Of a stretch of 36,731 nt of DNA, positions 27,840-36,731 are shown one piece after another. Under the pieces are notes generated by a model. That model saw only the letters and a list, made by a program, of their open reading frames with translations, did no database searches and was not told the origin of the DNA. A program made the translations under genes and the position numbers. Within the stretch, counting starts at the first letter, position 1; every line of letters begins with the position of its first letter. The stretch lies in NCBI GenBank assembly GCA_029865325.1, contig JAOUHF010000013.1:1-36731 (forward strand). The letters are read 5' to 3'. The stretch comes from Thermoleophilia bacterium (lineage in GTDB: Bacteria > Actinomycetota > Thermoleophilia > Gaiellales > Gaiellaceae).

Positions 27840-27862
27840 GTTATTGACTCAGAGGCTAAAAC
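27840..27862. promoter_or_regulatory. Candidate NrtR operator, imperfect 23-bp palindrome
   Basis: GTTATTGACTC-A-GAGGCTAAAAC: 8 of 11 arm positions are self-complementary (GTTnTnGnCTC-A-GAGnCnAnAAC); lies in the 30-bp gap between nrtR and nadB. Confidence 0.6.
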
Positions 27863-27866
27863 TAGC

Positions 27867-29279
27867 ATGAGCGCGAAAAACGGCACACCTCACTCCGAAG
27901 CACTCGATCTCGTCGTCGTCGGCGGCGGAGTCGCTGGACTCGTCGCGGCCCTGTGCGCGGCCACCGAAGGCGACGTTCTTGTCTTAACGAAGGGACCGCT
28001 CCTCTCGTCCAACAGCCAGCTCGCTCAGGGCGGGATAGCGGCGGCGGTCGCGGACGACGATTCGCCCGAGCTGCACGCCGAGGACACGATTCGCACCGGC
28101 CGCGGACTCTGCCGCCGAAGCGCGGTGAGCGTGCTCACCGAGGAGGCGCCCGCCCGGATTCGCGACCTCGTTGAACTTGGAGTCGAGTTCGACGAAGGGT
28201 TCGGCCTCGAAGGCGGCCACAGCCGTCGTCGTGTGGTTCATGCGGGTGGCGCCGCGACCGGCGATCGTGTGGCCCGTTTGCTCGCCGAGCGTGTCCTCGC
28301 GCACCCGCGAATTCAGGTCGCGGAGGGCGAGCGCATGCTGTCGCTTTGGTTCACGGACGAGAGGTGCGTGGGCGTCGTCACGGACAGGCGCGCCGTCGCT
28401 GCTCGTGCCACTCTCGTCGCCACCGGGGGCGCCGCCGCCCTTTGGCAACGGACAACGAATCCTCCCGGTGCTCTCGGGGAGGGAATGACTGCGGCATACC
28501 GAGCAGGCGTCGGCCTCGCCGACCTCGAGTTCGTGCAGTTTCATCCGACGACTCTCGTCGACTCGTCGCTTCTTCTCTCGGAGGCGCTGCGCGGAGAAGG
28601 CGCTCTCCTACTCGACGAGCACGGAGAGCGCTTTACGGACGAGCTCGCGCCCCGGGATGTCGTCGCCCGCGAGATCGCTGCGCGCGGAACCGCTCTCCTC
28701 GACCTGCGCGCGATCGACCGAGCGCGGTTCCCGGGCCTCATGGGGAGCCTCGCCGAGGAGGGGTACGACCCGGCTGCGACACCGATCCCCGTTGCACCTG
28801 CGGCCCACTACAGTGTCGGAGGCATCCTCACCGACCTCGACGGGCGCAGCGAGCTCGCAGGTCTCTATGCGGCCGGCGAGTGCGCGGCGACGGGGGTGCA
28901 CGGCGCGAATCGCCTGGCTTCGAACTCGCTGCTCGAGTGCCTCGTCTTCGGCCGCCGCGCTGCCCTTGCGGCCCTCGCAGAGCCCGGCCTGCCGGCACGA
29001 CTGCCCAAGGCCTCGGTTCCCGCTGCGGCGGAGCCCGTAACGGCCGCTTTGCGCCGCGGGCTCTGGGAGGACTGCGGGTTGATCCGCGACGCGGCGGGCC
29101 TGGAACGCCTTCAGTCCGCGCCGCACTTGCTCACCCGGCTCATTGCGGAGAGCGCACTCACACGAGAGGAAAGTCGCGGATCGCATTTCCGCATCGACTT
29201 CCCGGCGGAGAGTGAAGCATTCGAGCGACATGTCGTGCTGCGACCGGGCGCCGAGCCTGTCTTGGAGACATGGCCGTAG
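27867..29279 (+). CDS. nadB: L-aspartate oxidase
   Basis: LDLVVVGGGVAGLVAALCA; SNSQLAQGGIAAA; EFVQFHPTTL; HYSVGGILTDLDGRSELAGLYAAGECAATGVHGANRLASNSLLE. Confidence 0.95.
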   Translation: MSAKNGTPHSEALDLVVVGGGVAGLVAALCAATEGDVLVLTKGPLLSSNSQLAQGGIAAAVADDDSPELHAEDTIRTGRGLCRRSAVSVLTEEAPARIRDLVELGVEFDEGFGLEGGHSRRRVVHAGGAATGDRVARLLAERVLAHPRIQVAEGERMLSLWFTDERCVGVVTDRRAVAARATLVATGGAAALWQRTTNPPGALGEGMTAAYRAGVGLADLEFVQFHPTTLVDSSLLLSEALRGEGALLLDEHGERFTDELAPRDVVAREIAARGTALLDLRAIDRARFPGLMGSLAEEGYDPAATPIPVAPAAHYSVGGILTDLDGRSELAGLYAAGECAATGVHGANRLASNSLLECLVFGRRAALAALAEPGLPARLPKASVPAAAEPVTAALRRGLWEDCGLIRDAAGLERLQSAPHLLTRLIAESALTREESRGSHFRIDFPAESEAFERHVVLRPGAEPVLETWP

Positions 29280-30100
29280 CAACGGACGCACTCGAGCGGA
29301 TCGTTCTCGCGGCGCTCGCCGAAGACGTGGGGCAGGGCGATGTCACGACCGAAGCGACCGTGTCCGAAGATGCCGTTGGGACGGCAGAGCTGTTCGTGAA
29401 AGAGCCCGGTGTCGTGTGTGGGCTCGGCGCCGCCGAGGCGGCGTTCCGGGCCCTCGATCCTGGTGTCGAGTTCGAGAGGCTCGTCTCGGAGGGCGCGATC
29501 GTGGAGGGCCCGACTGCTGTCGCGGTCGTCACGGGATCCGAGCGTGCGATTCTGACCGGTGAGCGTGTAGCCCTCAACTTTCTCGGCCGACTTTCCGGCG
29601 TCGCGACGTTGACGAAGCGCTATGTCGACGCGGTGGCGGACACGAGCGCCACGATTCTCGATACGCGCAAGACCACACCCGGCCTGCGGCCGCTCGAGAA
29701 GCACGCGGTCGTGTGTGGGGGCGGCCGCAACCACCGCTACGGCCTCGACGACGCTGTGCTGGTGAAGGACAACCATCTCCGCGCCGCCGGGTCCATCGCA
29801 CAGGCGGTCGAGAGCTTGCGCGCGACGACTGTCCTCCCGGTCGAAGTGGAGTGCGAGACGGTTGAACAGGTGTCGGAGGCGCTCGACGCAGGCGTTGACG
29901 CGATCCTCCTCGACAATATGACCCTCGACGAGCTCCGGTCGGCTGTCACGCTCGTCGGCGGGCGTGCGCGACTCGAGGCCTCAGGGGGCGTCACGCTCGA
30001 GAACGTTCGTGGTGTCGCCGACACCGGCGTCGACGAGATCTCTGTCGGCGCGCTCACGCATTCCGCCCGTTCTCTCGACGTCTCACTGGAGCTGAAATGA
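29270..30100 (+). CDS. nadC: Nicotinate-nucleotide diphosphorylase (carboxylating)
   Basis: ALAEDVGQGDVTTEAT; ALNFLGRLSGVATLT; DTRKTTPGLRPLEKHAVVCGGGRNHRYGLDDAVLVKDNHL; EASGGVTLENV. Confidence 0.96.
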   Translation: MAVATDALERIVLAALAEDVGQGDVTTEATVSEDAVGTAELFVKEPGVVCGLGAAEAAFRALDPGVEFERLVSEGAIVEGPTAVAVVTGSERAILTGERVALNFLGRLSGVATLTKRYVDAVADTSATILDTRKTTPGLRPLEKHAVVCGGGRNHRYGLDDAVLVKDNHLRAAGSIAQAVESLRATTVLPVEVECETVEQVSEALDAGVDAILLDNMTLDELRSAVTLVGGRARLEASGGVTLENVRGVADTGVDEISVGALTHSARSLDVSLELK

Positions 30101-31032
30101 CCGCACTCGAAATCACGACCATGCAGGAGGAGATCCGCGCGCTCGCCGCAGAGCGGGACGCGGTAATCCTCGCCCACAACTACCAGGTGCCCGAGGTTCA
30201 GGACGTCGCGGACTTCGTCGGAGACTCGCTCGGCCTCTCCCGCGAGGCAGCTGCGACGGATGCCGACGCGATCGCGTTTTGCGGCGTCCACTTCATGGCC
30301 GAGACCGCTGCGATCTTGAGCCCGCAGAAGACCGTGCTTATCCCCGATCTCGACGCGGGCTGTTCTCTCGCGGCGTCGATCACGGCGGATCAGCTCCGAG
30401 TCTGGAAGGCGGAGAACCCGGGTGCAGTCGTCGTCTCGTACGTGAACACGACGGCCGAGGTGAAGGCGGAGAGCGACTATTGCTGCACGTCCGGCAACGC
30501 GAAAGGCGTGATCGATTCGATTCCGGAGGACACGGAGATCCTCTTCCTGCCCGACATGTTCCTCGGACTGTGGCTCGAGAAGGTCACGGGGAGGAAGCTC
30601 CGCATCTGGATGGGGGAGTGCCACGTCCACGCCGGCATCCGGCCGCGGGATATCGAGCGCATGCAGGCCGAGGCGCCCGACGCAGAGTTCCTGGTCCACC
30701 CGGAGTGCGGGTGCGCGAGCCAGTGCATGGCCTTCGGCAACGCGAAGACGCACATCCTCTCGACCGAGGGAATGATCCGGTTCGCGAAGCAGTCGCCGAA
30801 GGAGCGCTTCCTGATCGCGACCGAGACGGGGATCATCCATCGGCTGCAGAAGGAAGCTCCCGAGAAGCGCTTCGAGGCGGTTTCCGAGAAGGCGATCTGC
30901 CGCTACATGAAGATGATCACGCTCGAGAAGCTCCGCGACTCGTTGCGCGACTGGAAGTACGTCGTCACGGTTCCCGACGACATCGCCGATCGTGCGCGCG
31001 GCGCGATCGACCGCATGGTGGCGATCTCGTGA
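30097..31032 (+). CDS. nadA: Quinolinate synthase
   Basis: AVILAHNYQVPEVQDVADFVGDSLGLSREAA; FCGVHFMAETAAIL; SYVNTTAEVKAESDYCCTSGNA; HPECGCASQC. Confidence 0.96.
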   Translation: MTALEITTMQEEIRALAAERDAVILAHNYQVPEVQDVADFVGDSLGLSREAAATDADAIAFCGVHFMAETAAILSPQKTVLIPDLDAGCSLAASITADQLRVWKAENPGAVVVSYVNTTAEVKAESDYCCTSGNAKGVIDSIPEDTEILFLPDMFLGLWLEKVTGRKLRIWMGECHVHAGIRPRDIERMQAEAPDAEFLVHPECGCASQCMAFGNAKTHILSTEGMIRFAKQSPKERFLIATETGIIHRLQKEAPEKRFEAVSEKAICRYMKMITLEKLRDSLRDWKYVVTVPDDIADRARGAIDRMVAIS

Positions 31033-31436
31033 CGCAACTCACCGACGCCCAGCGCGAGTTCCTTGCCAACCCGTTCGTCGGCGTCGTGACCGACCTGCGC
31101 CCGGACGGTTCGCCGCACTCGACGATCGTGTGGGTCGACGTGGACGACGAGGGTGTGTCTTTCAATACTGCCCACGGTCGCGCGAAGCCGACGTACATCG
31201 CCCGCGATGGACGCGTCGCGCTGACGATCGTGGATCCCCAGGATCCGTATCGCTGGCTCTCGGTCAGCGGAACGGCGAAGCTCGTGGACGAGGGGGCCGA
31301 CGCGCAGATCGACCGGCTGGCGAAGAAGTACGTCGGAAAGGACACGTACCCGTTTCGTCAGCCGGGCGAACGGCGCGTCACCGTCCGCATCGTGGTCGAG
31401 AAGATCGACGGGCGCGGCTTCGACGCGCCCGAGTGA
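31029..31436 (+). CDS. PPOX-class (probably F420-dependent) oxidoreductase
   Basis: LTDAQREFLANPFVGVVTDLRPDGSPHSTIVWVDVDDEGVSFNTAHGRAKPTYIARDGRVALTIVDPQDPYRWLSVSGTA; overlaps nadA stop. Confidence 0.85.
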   Translation: MTQLTDAQREFLANPFVGVVTDLRPDGSPHSTIVWVDVDDEGVSFNTAHGRAKPTYIARDGRVALTIVDPQDPYRWLSVSGTAKLVDEGADAQIDRLAKKYVGKDTYPFRQPGERRVTVRIVVEKIDGRGFDAPE

Positions 31437-31439
31437 GCG

Positions 31440-31670
31440 TCAGACCTCCGTCGCGAACCAGACATTCGGCTCTCCGGCGACGCCCCCCTCGGCCATGACC
31501 TCTCTCAGTCGTGCCGAGGAGACGCATGCCTGAGCCTCGTCGAGGCTTGCGAAGTCGCGCCAAGCGGTGATGTCGTTCGGGTCATCGACCGACTGATAGG
31601 CCGCCGAGCGAAAGCTTATGCGGCGCGCACGGAGTGCACCGGCGGGAGGTTTGTCGCCGCCGTGAACCAC
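31440..31670 (-). pseudogene. C-terminal fragment of an ABM-like dimeric alpha/beta-barrel protein
   Basis: RISFRSAAYQSVDDPNDITAWRDFASLDEAQACVSSARLREVMAEGGVAGEPNVWFATEV; N-terminal half lacking; the only in-frame ATG lies inside the upstream gene. Confidence 0.45.
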
Positions 31671-32680
31671 GTCTTGCCCGCGTCGCGCGATCCGAAGACG
31701 TCGCCCGAGGTCGCGCCGAAGTAGAGGCCCATCGACGGACCCGAACCTTCGCGGCAGAACGCCTGGCGGAGGATCGTGAGGTAGGCGTTGCTCGACGGGA
31801 GACCGTCTCCGCGCTCGATCCAGCTCGTCCCTGCGTCGCGCGTCTCATAAACGCGCACCTTTCCCTCGGGCGTCGTGCGATCAATGTCCGCGACGAGCGG
31901 AATGACGTACGCGTTGTCCGGATCGTCAGGATCGATCACCATCGGAAAGCCGAAGTCGGACGGAAGGCCGTCGGCGATCGATACCCAGCTCTCGCCGGCG
32001 TCGTCCGAGCGGTAGACGCCGCCGTGGAACTGCATGAAGAGCCGCTCGGGTCGCTTGGGCGCCCGATGCATGTTGTGGACGCAGAGGTCGATCGTGTCCG
32101 TGCGCGCCTCCTCGGGCATGTACCGCGGGTAGAGGCCATTGTTTCCATGGCGCCAGGTCCGACCGCCGTCGTCCGAGAGCCAGACGCCCACGGCGGAGAT
32201 TGCGAGCGCGATTCGAGCCGGATCTCCGGGCCAGGTTGCGATCGAGTGCAGGCACATGCCACCGGCGCCGGGGCTCCAGTCGGGCCGGGTCGGCTGCTCC
32301 CAGAACCACTGGTTTAGGGCCCACGTCTCGCCGCCGTCGTGGCTCTCGAAGAGGACGCCGGGATCGCCGCCTGCGTACATGAGGCCGTCCTTCTCGCCGG
32401 GAACGACCGACCAGAGGCGGGTCATCGCCTTCTCTGCCTCTTCGGGGAGAGCGATTCCCTCGGCCTGCTGCCACTCGTCCGAGAGGTCGTCCGAGTAGAA
32501 GAGCTTCGGCCCATAGAACGCGGAGGTCACCGCGGCGAAGGTTCGCGCGTTGCGGTCGTCGCGCATCGCGAACTCGACCGGCTCCCCGGCGAAGGCGCGC
32601 GAAGTCACCGCGAACGGCCCGCCGGCCTCCCCTTCGAGCACGAACAGGCCCTTCTTCGTCCCCACGAGTAGCTCAGTCAT
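31616..32680 (-). CDS. BNR/sialidase-type beta-propeller protein
   Basis: Repeated Asp-box-like motifs: ESHDGGETWALN, SDDGGRTWRHG, SDDAGESWVSI, TRDAGTSWIE, SRDAGKTWFTA. Confidence 0.9.
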   Translation of the reverse strand: MTELLVGTKKGLFVLEGEAGGPFAVTSRAFAGEPVEFAMRDDRNARTFAAVTSAFYGPKLFYSDDLSDEWQQAEGIALPEEAEKAMTRLWSVVPGEKDGLMYAGGDPGVLFESHDGGETWALNQWFWEQPTRPDWSPGAGGMCLHSIATWPGDPARIALAISAVGVWLSDDGGRTWRHGNNGLYPRYMPEEARTDTIDLCVHNMHRAPKRPERLFMQFHGGVYRSDDAGESWVSIADGLPSDFGFPMVIDPDDPDNAYVIPLVADIDRTTPEGKVRVYETRDAGTSWIERGDGLPSSNAYLTILRQAFCREGSGPSMGLYFGATSGDVFGSRDAGKTWFTAATNLPPVHSVRAA

Positions 32681-32681
32681 C

Positions 32682-32942
32682 TCATCCTCCCGAGATCGCC
32701 GGGAGCACGTGCAGCCGATCCGAAGCGTTGACCGCCGTGTCTTCCCGTCCGTAGTCCTTGTTCACGAACACGTTGATGTGCTCGCGGATCAACCCGCGTT
32801 CGTCGAGGATCCAGCCCTTGACGTCCGGGTGCTCGCGCTCGAGCGCCTGCAGAACCTCGGCGACGGTCGAGCCGTCAAGCTCGAGTTCTTTGTTCCCTCC
32901 GGCAAGCTCCGAGAGCGGAGCCCGAAGCTTCACGACCGGCAC
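32682..32942 (-). CDS. MoaD/ThiS-family ubiquitin-like protein with C-terminal Gly-Gly
   Basis: MPVVKLRAPLSELAGGNKELELDGSTVAEVLQALEREHPDVKGWILDERGLIREHINVFVNKDYGREDTAVNASDRLHVLPAISGG*. Confidence 0.88.
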   Translation of the reverse strand: MPVVKLRAPLSELAGGNKELELDGSTVAEVLQALEREHPDVKGWILDERGLIREHINVFVNKDYGREDTAVNASDRLHVLPAISGG

Positions 32943-33001
32943 GGGTCGATCCTAGACGTCACCCCGATACGACGAACAAGGCGTCGGAAATCGACACGTC
33001 T

Positions 33002-33028
33002 GGGGGTCTGACCCGGGGTCAGACCCCC
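33002..33028. terminator. Long perfect palindrome GGGGGTCTGACC-CGG-GGTCAGACCCCC (terminator-like or dispersed repeat)
   Basis: 12-bp stem (13 with 1-nt loop) downstream of the CDS at 33052-34260 (-). Confidence 0.6.
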
Positions 33029-33051
33029 GCCATGTCTCAAACGGACAGCGC

Positions 33052-34260
33052 TTACAGCTCGAGGACGCCGTGCGGCGAACCGTACTCCGCGAGCTTGTCG
33101 AGAAACGGCTGCGCCGGGAACGCTTCGGGGCCGAGTACGCCCGTCCCGCTCCAATCGCCTGAAGCAAGCAGCTCGAGCGCGATCGCCGGGTTGATCGCCG
33201 TCTGCCAGACGACCGCCTGCGATCCGTACTCGCGCATCGACCATTCGTTGTCGACCACGTGATAGAGGTAGGTCTTCCGCGGGGTGCCGTCCTTCCCGAG
33301 ACCTGTGACGAGCGTTCCCGCGCAAGTCTTCCCGGTCATGCGGTCACCCAGCGTCATCGGGTCTGGGAGGGTCGCTGCAACGACATCCCGGGGCGCGACC
33401 TCGACGTCGCGCACGCGCACCTTCTGCGTGGCGTCGAGGCCGAGCTTGTGGATCGTCTTCAGCACCGCGATGAACTCGTCGCCGAGCCCGTACTTGAATG
33501 TGACGCGATCGCAGTCGATCCACCGGGGAACGAGCAGTACCTCCTCGTGCTCGACGTTGACGCACTCGACCGGCCCGATTCCCTCGGGGAAGTCGAACAC
33601 CTCGGGCTCGGAGAACGGCGCCGTCGTGAACCAGCCGCGGCCACGCTCCCAGATCACGGGCGGGTTGAGACATTCCTCGATCGTCGTCCAGATCGAGAAG
33701 GTCGGTGCGAAGTCGTAGCCCTCGATGACGAGGTTCGCGCCGTCGCGGATCCCGACCTCGTCGATCTCGGAAAAGAGCTCGTCGGCTGCGTAACGCGCAA
33801 ATACGTCCGACGCGCCCGGCTCCGTGCCGATCCCGAGGAGGGCCAGCAGCCCTTCCTGTCTCCAGTTCTCCTCCTGGGCGAACTGGTAATCGCCGAGCTT
33901 CACGTGCGTCTCTTCGTGCGGGTGGACGGGGTGGGGCTCAGAAAGTGTCATCGCCATGTCGAGGTAGGTAGCGCGAGCGCGCAGGCATGCGTCGAAGATC
34001 TGTGGGTTGAAGCGCGGATCCGTGGCATTGAGCACGGCGTCTGCCTTCACGTCCGCGATGAGGCGGACGACCGCGTCCTCGTCCGAGGCGTCGAGCCTGG
34101 CCGAACCGAAGCGGTCGTGCTCGCCGAGTGAGTCGACGACGGCCTGAGGGCGGCCGGGGTCGATGTCCGCGAGAACGATGCGCTCGAAGAACGAGCGGCG
34201 CTGTGCGATGGCGGCGAAGGCGGAGCCGACTCCACCCGCTCCGACGACGAGGATCCTCAT
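33052..34260 (-). CDS. Saccharopine-dehydrogenase-like (possibly carboxynorspermidine-synthase-type) oxidoreductase
   Basis: MRILVVGAGGVGSAFAAIAQRRSFFERIVLADIDPGRPQ; DAVLNATDPRFNPQIFDACLRARATYLDMAMT; GIGTEPGASDVFARYA. Confidence 0.82.
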   Translation of the reverse strand: MRILVVGAGGVGSAFAAIAQRRSFFERIVLADIDPGRPQAVVDSLGEHDRFGSARLDASDEDAVVRLIADVKADAVLNATDPRFNPQIFDACLRARATYLDMAMTLSEPHPVHPHEETHVKLGDYQFAQEENWRQEGLLALLGIGTEPGASDVFARYAADELFSEIDEVGIRDGANLVIEGYDFAPTFSIWTTIEECLNPPVIWERGRGWFTTAPFSEPEVFDFPEGIGPVECVNVEHEEVLLVPRWIDCDRVTFKYGLGDEFIAVLKTIHKLGLDATQKVRVRDVEVAPRDVVAATLPDPMTLGDRMTGKTCAGTLVTGLGKDGTPRKTYLYHVVDNEWSMREYGSQAVVWQTAINPAIALELLASGDWSGTGVLGPEAFPAQPFLDKLAEYGSPHGVLEL

Positions 34261-34349
34261 GGCGCTGCGGGTTCTACCTGAACGATGGCTTGGCGCGGCC
34301 CTCAAGAGCGAGTTACGCTGCCCTCGATTTCACCGAACGGAGGTCTCAC

Positions 34350-35791
34350 GTGAGCGTGTCGGTAACCCAGCAGAGGCACTTCATCGGCGGCGAGTTTGTC
34401 GACTCGACATCGGGAGAGACCATGGAGGTCCTGAACCCGGCGACCGGCGAGGTGATCGCAGAGGTCGCGCGCGGGACGGCCGAGGACGTCGAGCGCGCCG
34501 TCGACGCCGCCAAGAAGGCGTGGAGCGAGTGGCAGGACAAGACTCCGAAGGACCGCATGGAGCTCTTGCTGAAGCTCGCCGACATCATCGACGAGAACGC
34601 CGAGGAGTTGGCCCGACTCGAGTCGCTCAACGTGGGCAAGCCCTGGTGGGTGGCCGTCGACGAGCCGGGCGTGATGTCGGACAACCTGCGGTTCTTCGCG
34701 GGTGCCGCCCGAAATCTCGAGGGAAAGGCCGCCGCGGAGTACGCCGAGGGCTATACGTCGATGATCCGCAGGGAGCCGCTCGGGATCGTGGCGGGCATCT
34801 GCCCCTGGAATTATCCGCTCTTCATGGCGATGTGGAAGATCGGTCCTGCGCTCGCCGCAGGCAACGTCCAGATCATCAAGCCCGCAGAGCAGACGCCGCT
34901 CACCATGCTCCGCTTCGCCGAGCTGGCGCAGGACGTCATCCCCCCGGGTGTCCTGCAAGTCGTGACCGGTGACGGGATCCCCGTCGGTGACGGGCTCGTC
35001 CGTCATCCAGACATCCGGCTCGTCTCGCTCACCGGCGACACGGCCACGGGCAAGCTCATCGCCGCCAATGCTGCGCAGACGGTGAAGCGCGTTCACCTCG
35101 AGCTCGGCGGAAAGGCGCCGATGGTCGTACTCGACGATGCCGACCCGGCCACCGTGGCCGAAGCGGTGAAGATCGGCGGCTACTTCAACTCCGGCCAGGA
35201 CTGCACGGCTTCCTCTCGCATCCTCGTCTCGGAGCGGATCTACGACGACGTGCTGTCGGAGACCGTCAAGGCGGTGGAGTCGCTCACAGTCGGTGACCCG
35301 GCAACGGACGACGACATCGGGATGGGCCCCGTCATCTCGGCGGAGCAGCAGGAGCGCGTCCTCGGCTTCCTCGAGCGTGCGAGCGATGCGAAGGCGACGA
35401 TCCTCACCGGGGGCGAGGCTGTCGGCGACCGCGGCTTCTTCGTGAAGCCCACGATCGTCACCGACGTCGGTCAGGACGCGGAGATCGTGCAGAACGAAGT
35501 CTTCGGGCCTGTTGTCACGATGCAGTCGTACGCATCCGACGAGGCCGCGATCGAGATGGCGAACGGCGTTCGCTACGGGCTTGCCGCCTCGGTCTTCTCG
35601 GAAAACCTCGGCCGCGCGATGAAGGTGGCCGCGAAGCTCGACTTCGGCACGGTCTGGGTCAACGAGCACCTCTTCCCGCTCGCTTCGGAGATGCCGCACG
35701 GCGGCTTCAAGGAGTCCGGCTACGGGAAGGACATGTCGATCTACTCGATGGAGGAGTACACGCGTATCAAGCACGTCTGCGTGAAGCTGGC

Positions 35792-35795
<4 letters not shown>
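34350..35795 (+). CDS. Aldehyde dehydrogenase (aminobutyraldehyde/betaine-aldehyde type)
   Basis: EPLGIVAGICPWNYPLFMAMWKIGPALAAGN; VHLELGGKAPMVVLDDAD; GYFNSGQDCTASSRILV; PHGGFKESGYGKDMSIYSMEEYTRIKHV. Confidence 0.93.

Positions 35796-36731
<936 letters not shown>

Noticed and set aside
34302-35774. 490-aa minus-strand ORF antisense to aldehyde dehydrogenase
   Set aside because: Shadow frame of a well-conserved gene; no family motifs.

Overview
This is a 36.7-kb, high-GC, gene-dense chromosomal window. Gene content (F420-linked families, SigK/RskA, fasciclin, NrtR) suggests an actinobacterial or Thermoleophilia-like lineage; that placement is inference. In order it contains: serS (3' end cut by the window edge); a lipoprotein-like cytochrome c; an HdeD-like membrane protein; cupin and MBL-fold genes; a copZ-copA-csoR copper operon with a CsoR-type palindrome; an EamA exporter; an ECF sigma factor and partner; a degraded patch (winged-helix remnant, cyclase fragment); two alpha/beta hydrolases; a truncated deazaflavin nitroreductase-like ORF; a large zinc-ribbon/cyclase/AAA/TPR-type regulator; a degenerate tRNA-Arg(CCU)-like fragment; tRNA-Ala(CGC); rskA-sigK divergent from a fasciclin gene; a collagen-like plus lamin-tail protein; rsgA; a 1268-aa alkaline-phosphatase-superfamily/5'-nucleotidase fusion; a TIGR01777 epimerase; azlCD; nrtR divergent from nadB-nadC-nadA-PPOX; a BNR propeller/MoaD-ThiS pair; and a saccharopine-dehydrogenase-like/aldehyde-dehydrogenase/PotA-like cluster. 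The strongest new observations are: (i) an identical GTGATC-N17-CGTATC motif found divergently upstream of both sigK and the fasciclin gene, a candidate SigK promoter; (ii) the two-hydrolase nucleotide-degrading fusion; (iii) a 23-bp imperfect palindrome in the 30-bp nrtR/nadB gap; (iv) the MoaD/ThiS-BNR pair; and (v) gene and tRNA remnants between about 8.6 and 15.3 kb. No CRISPR array, rRNA, transposase or integrase was recognised.
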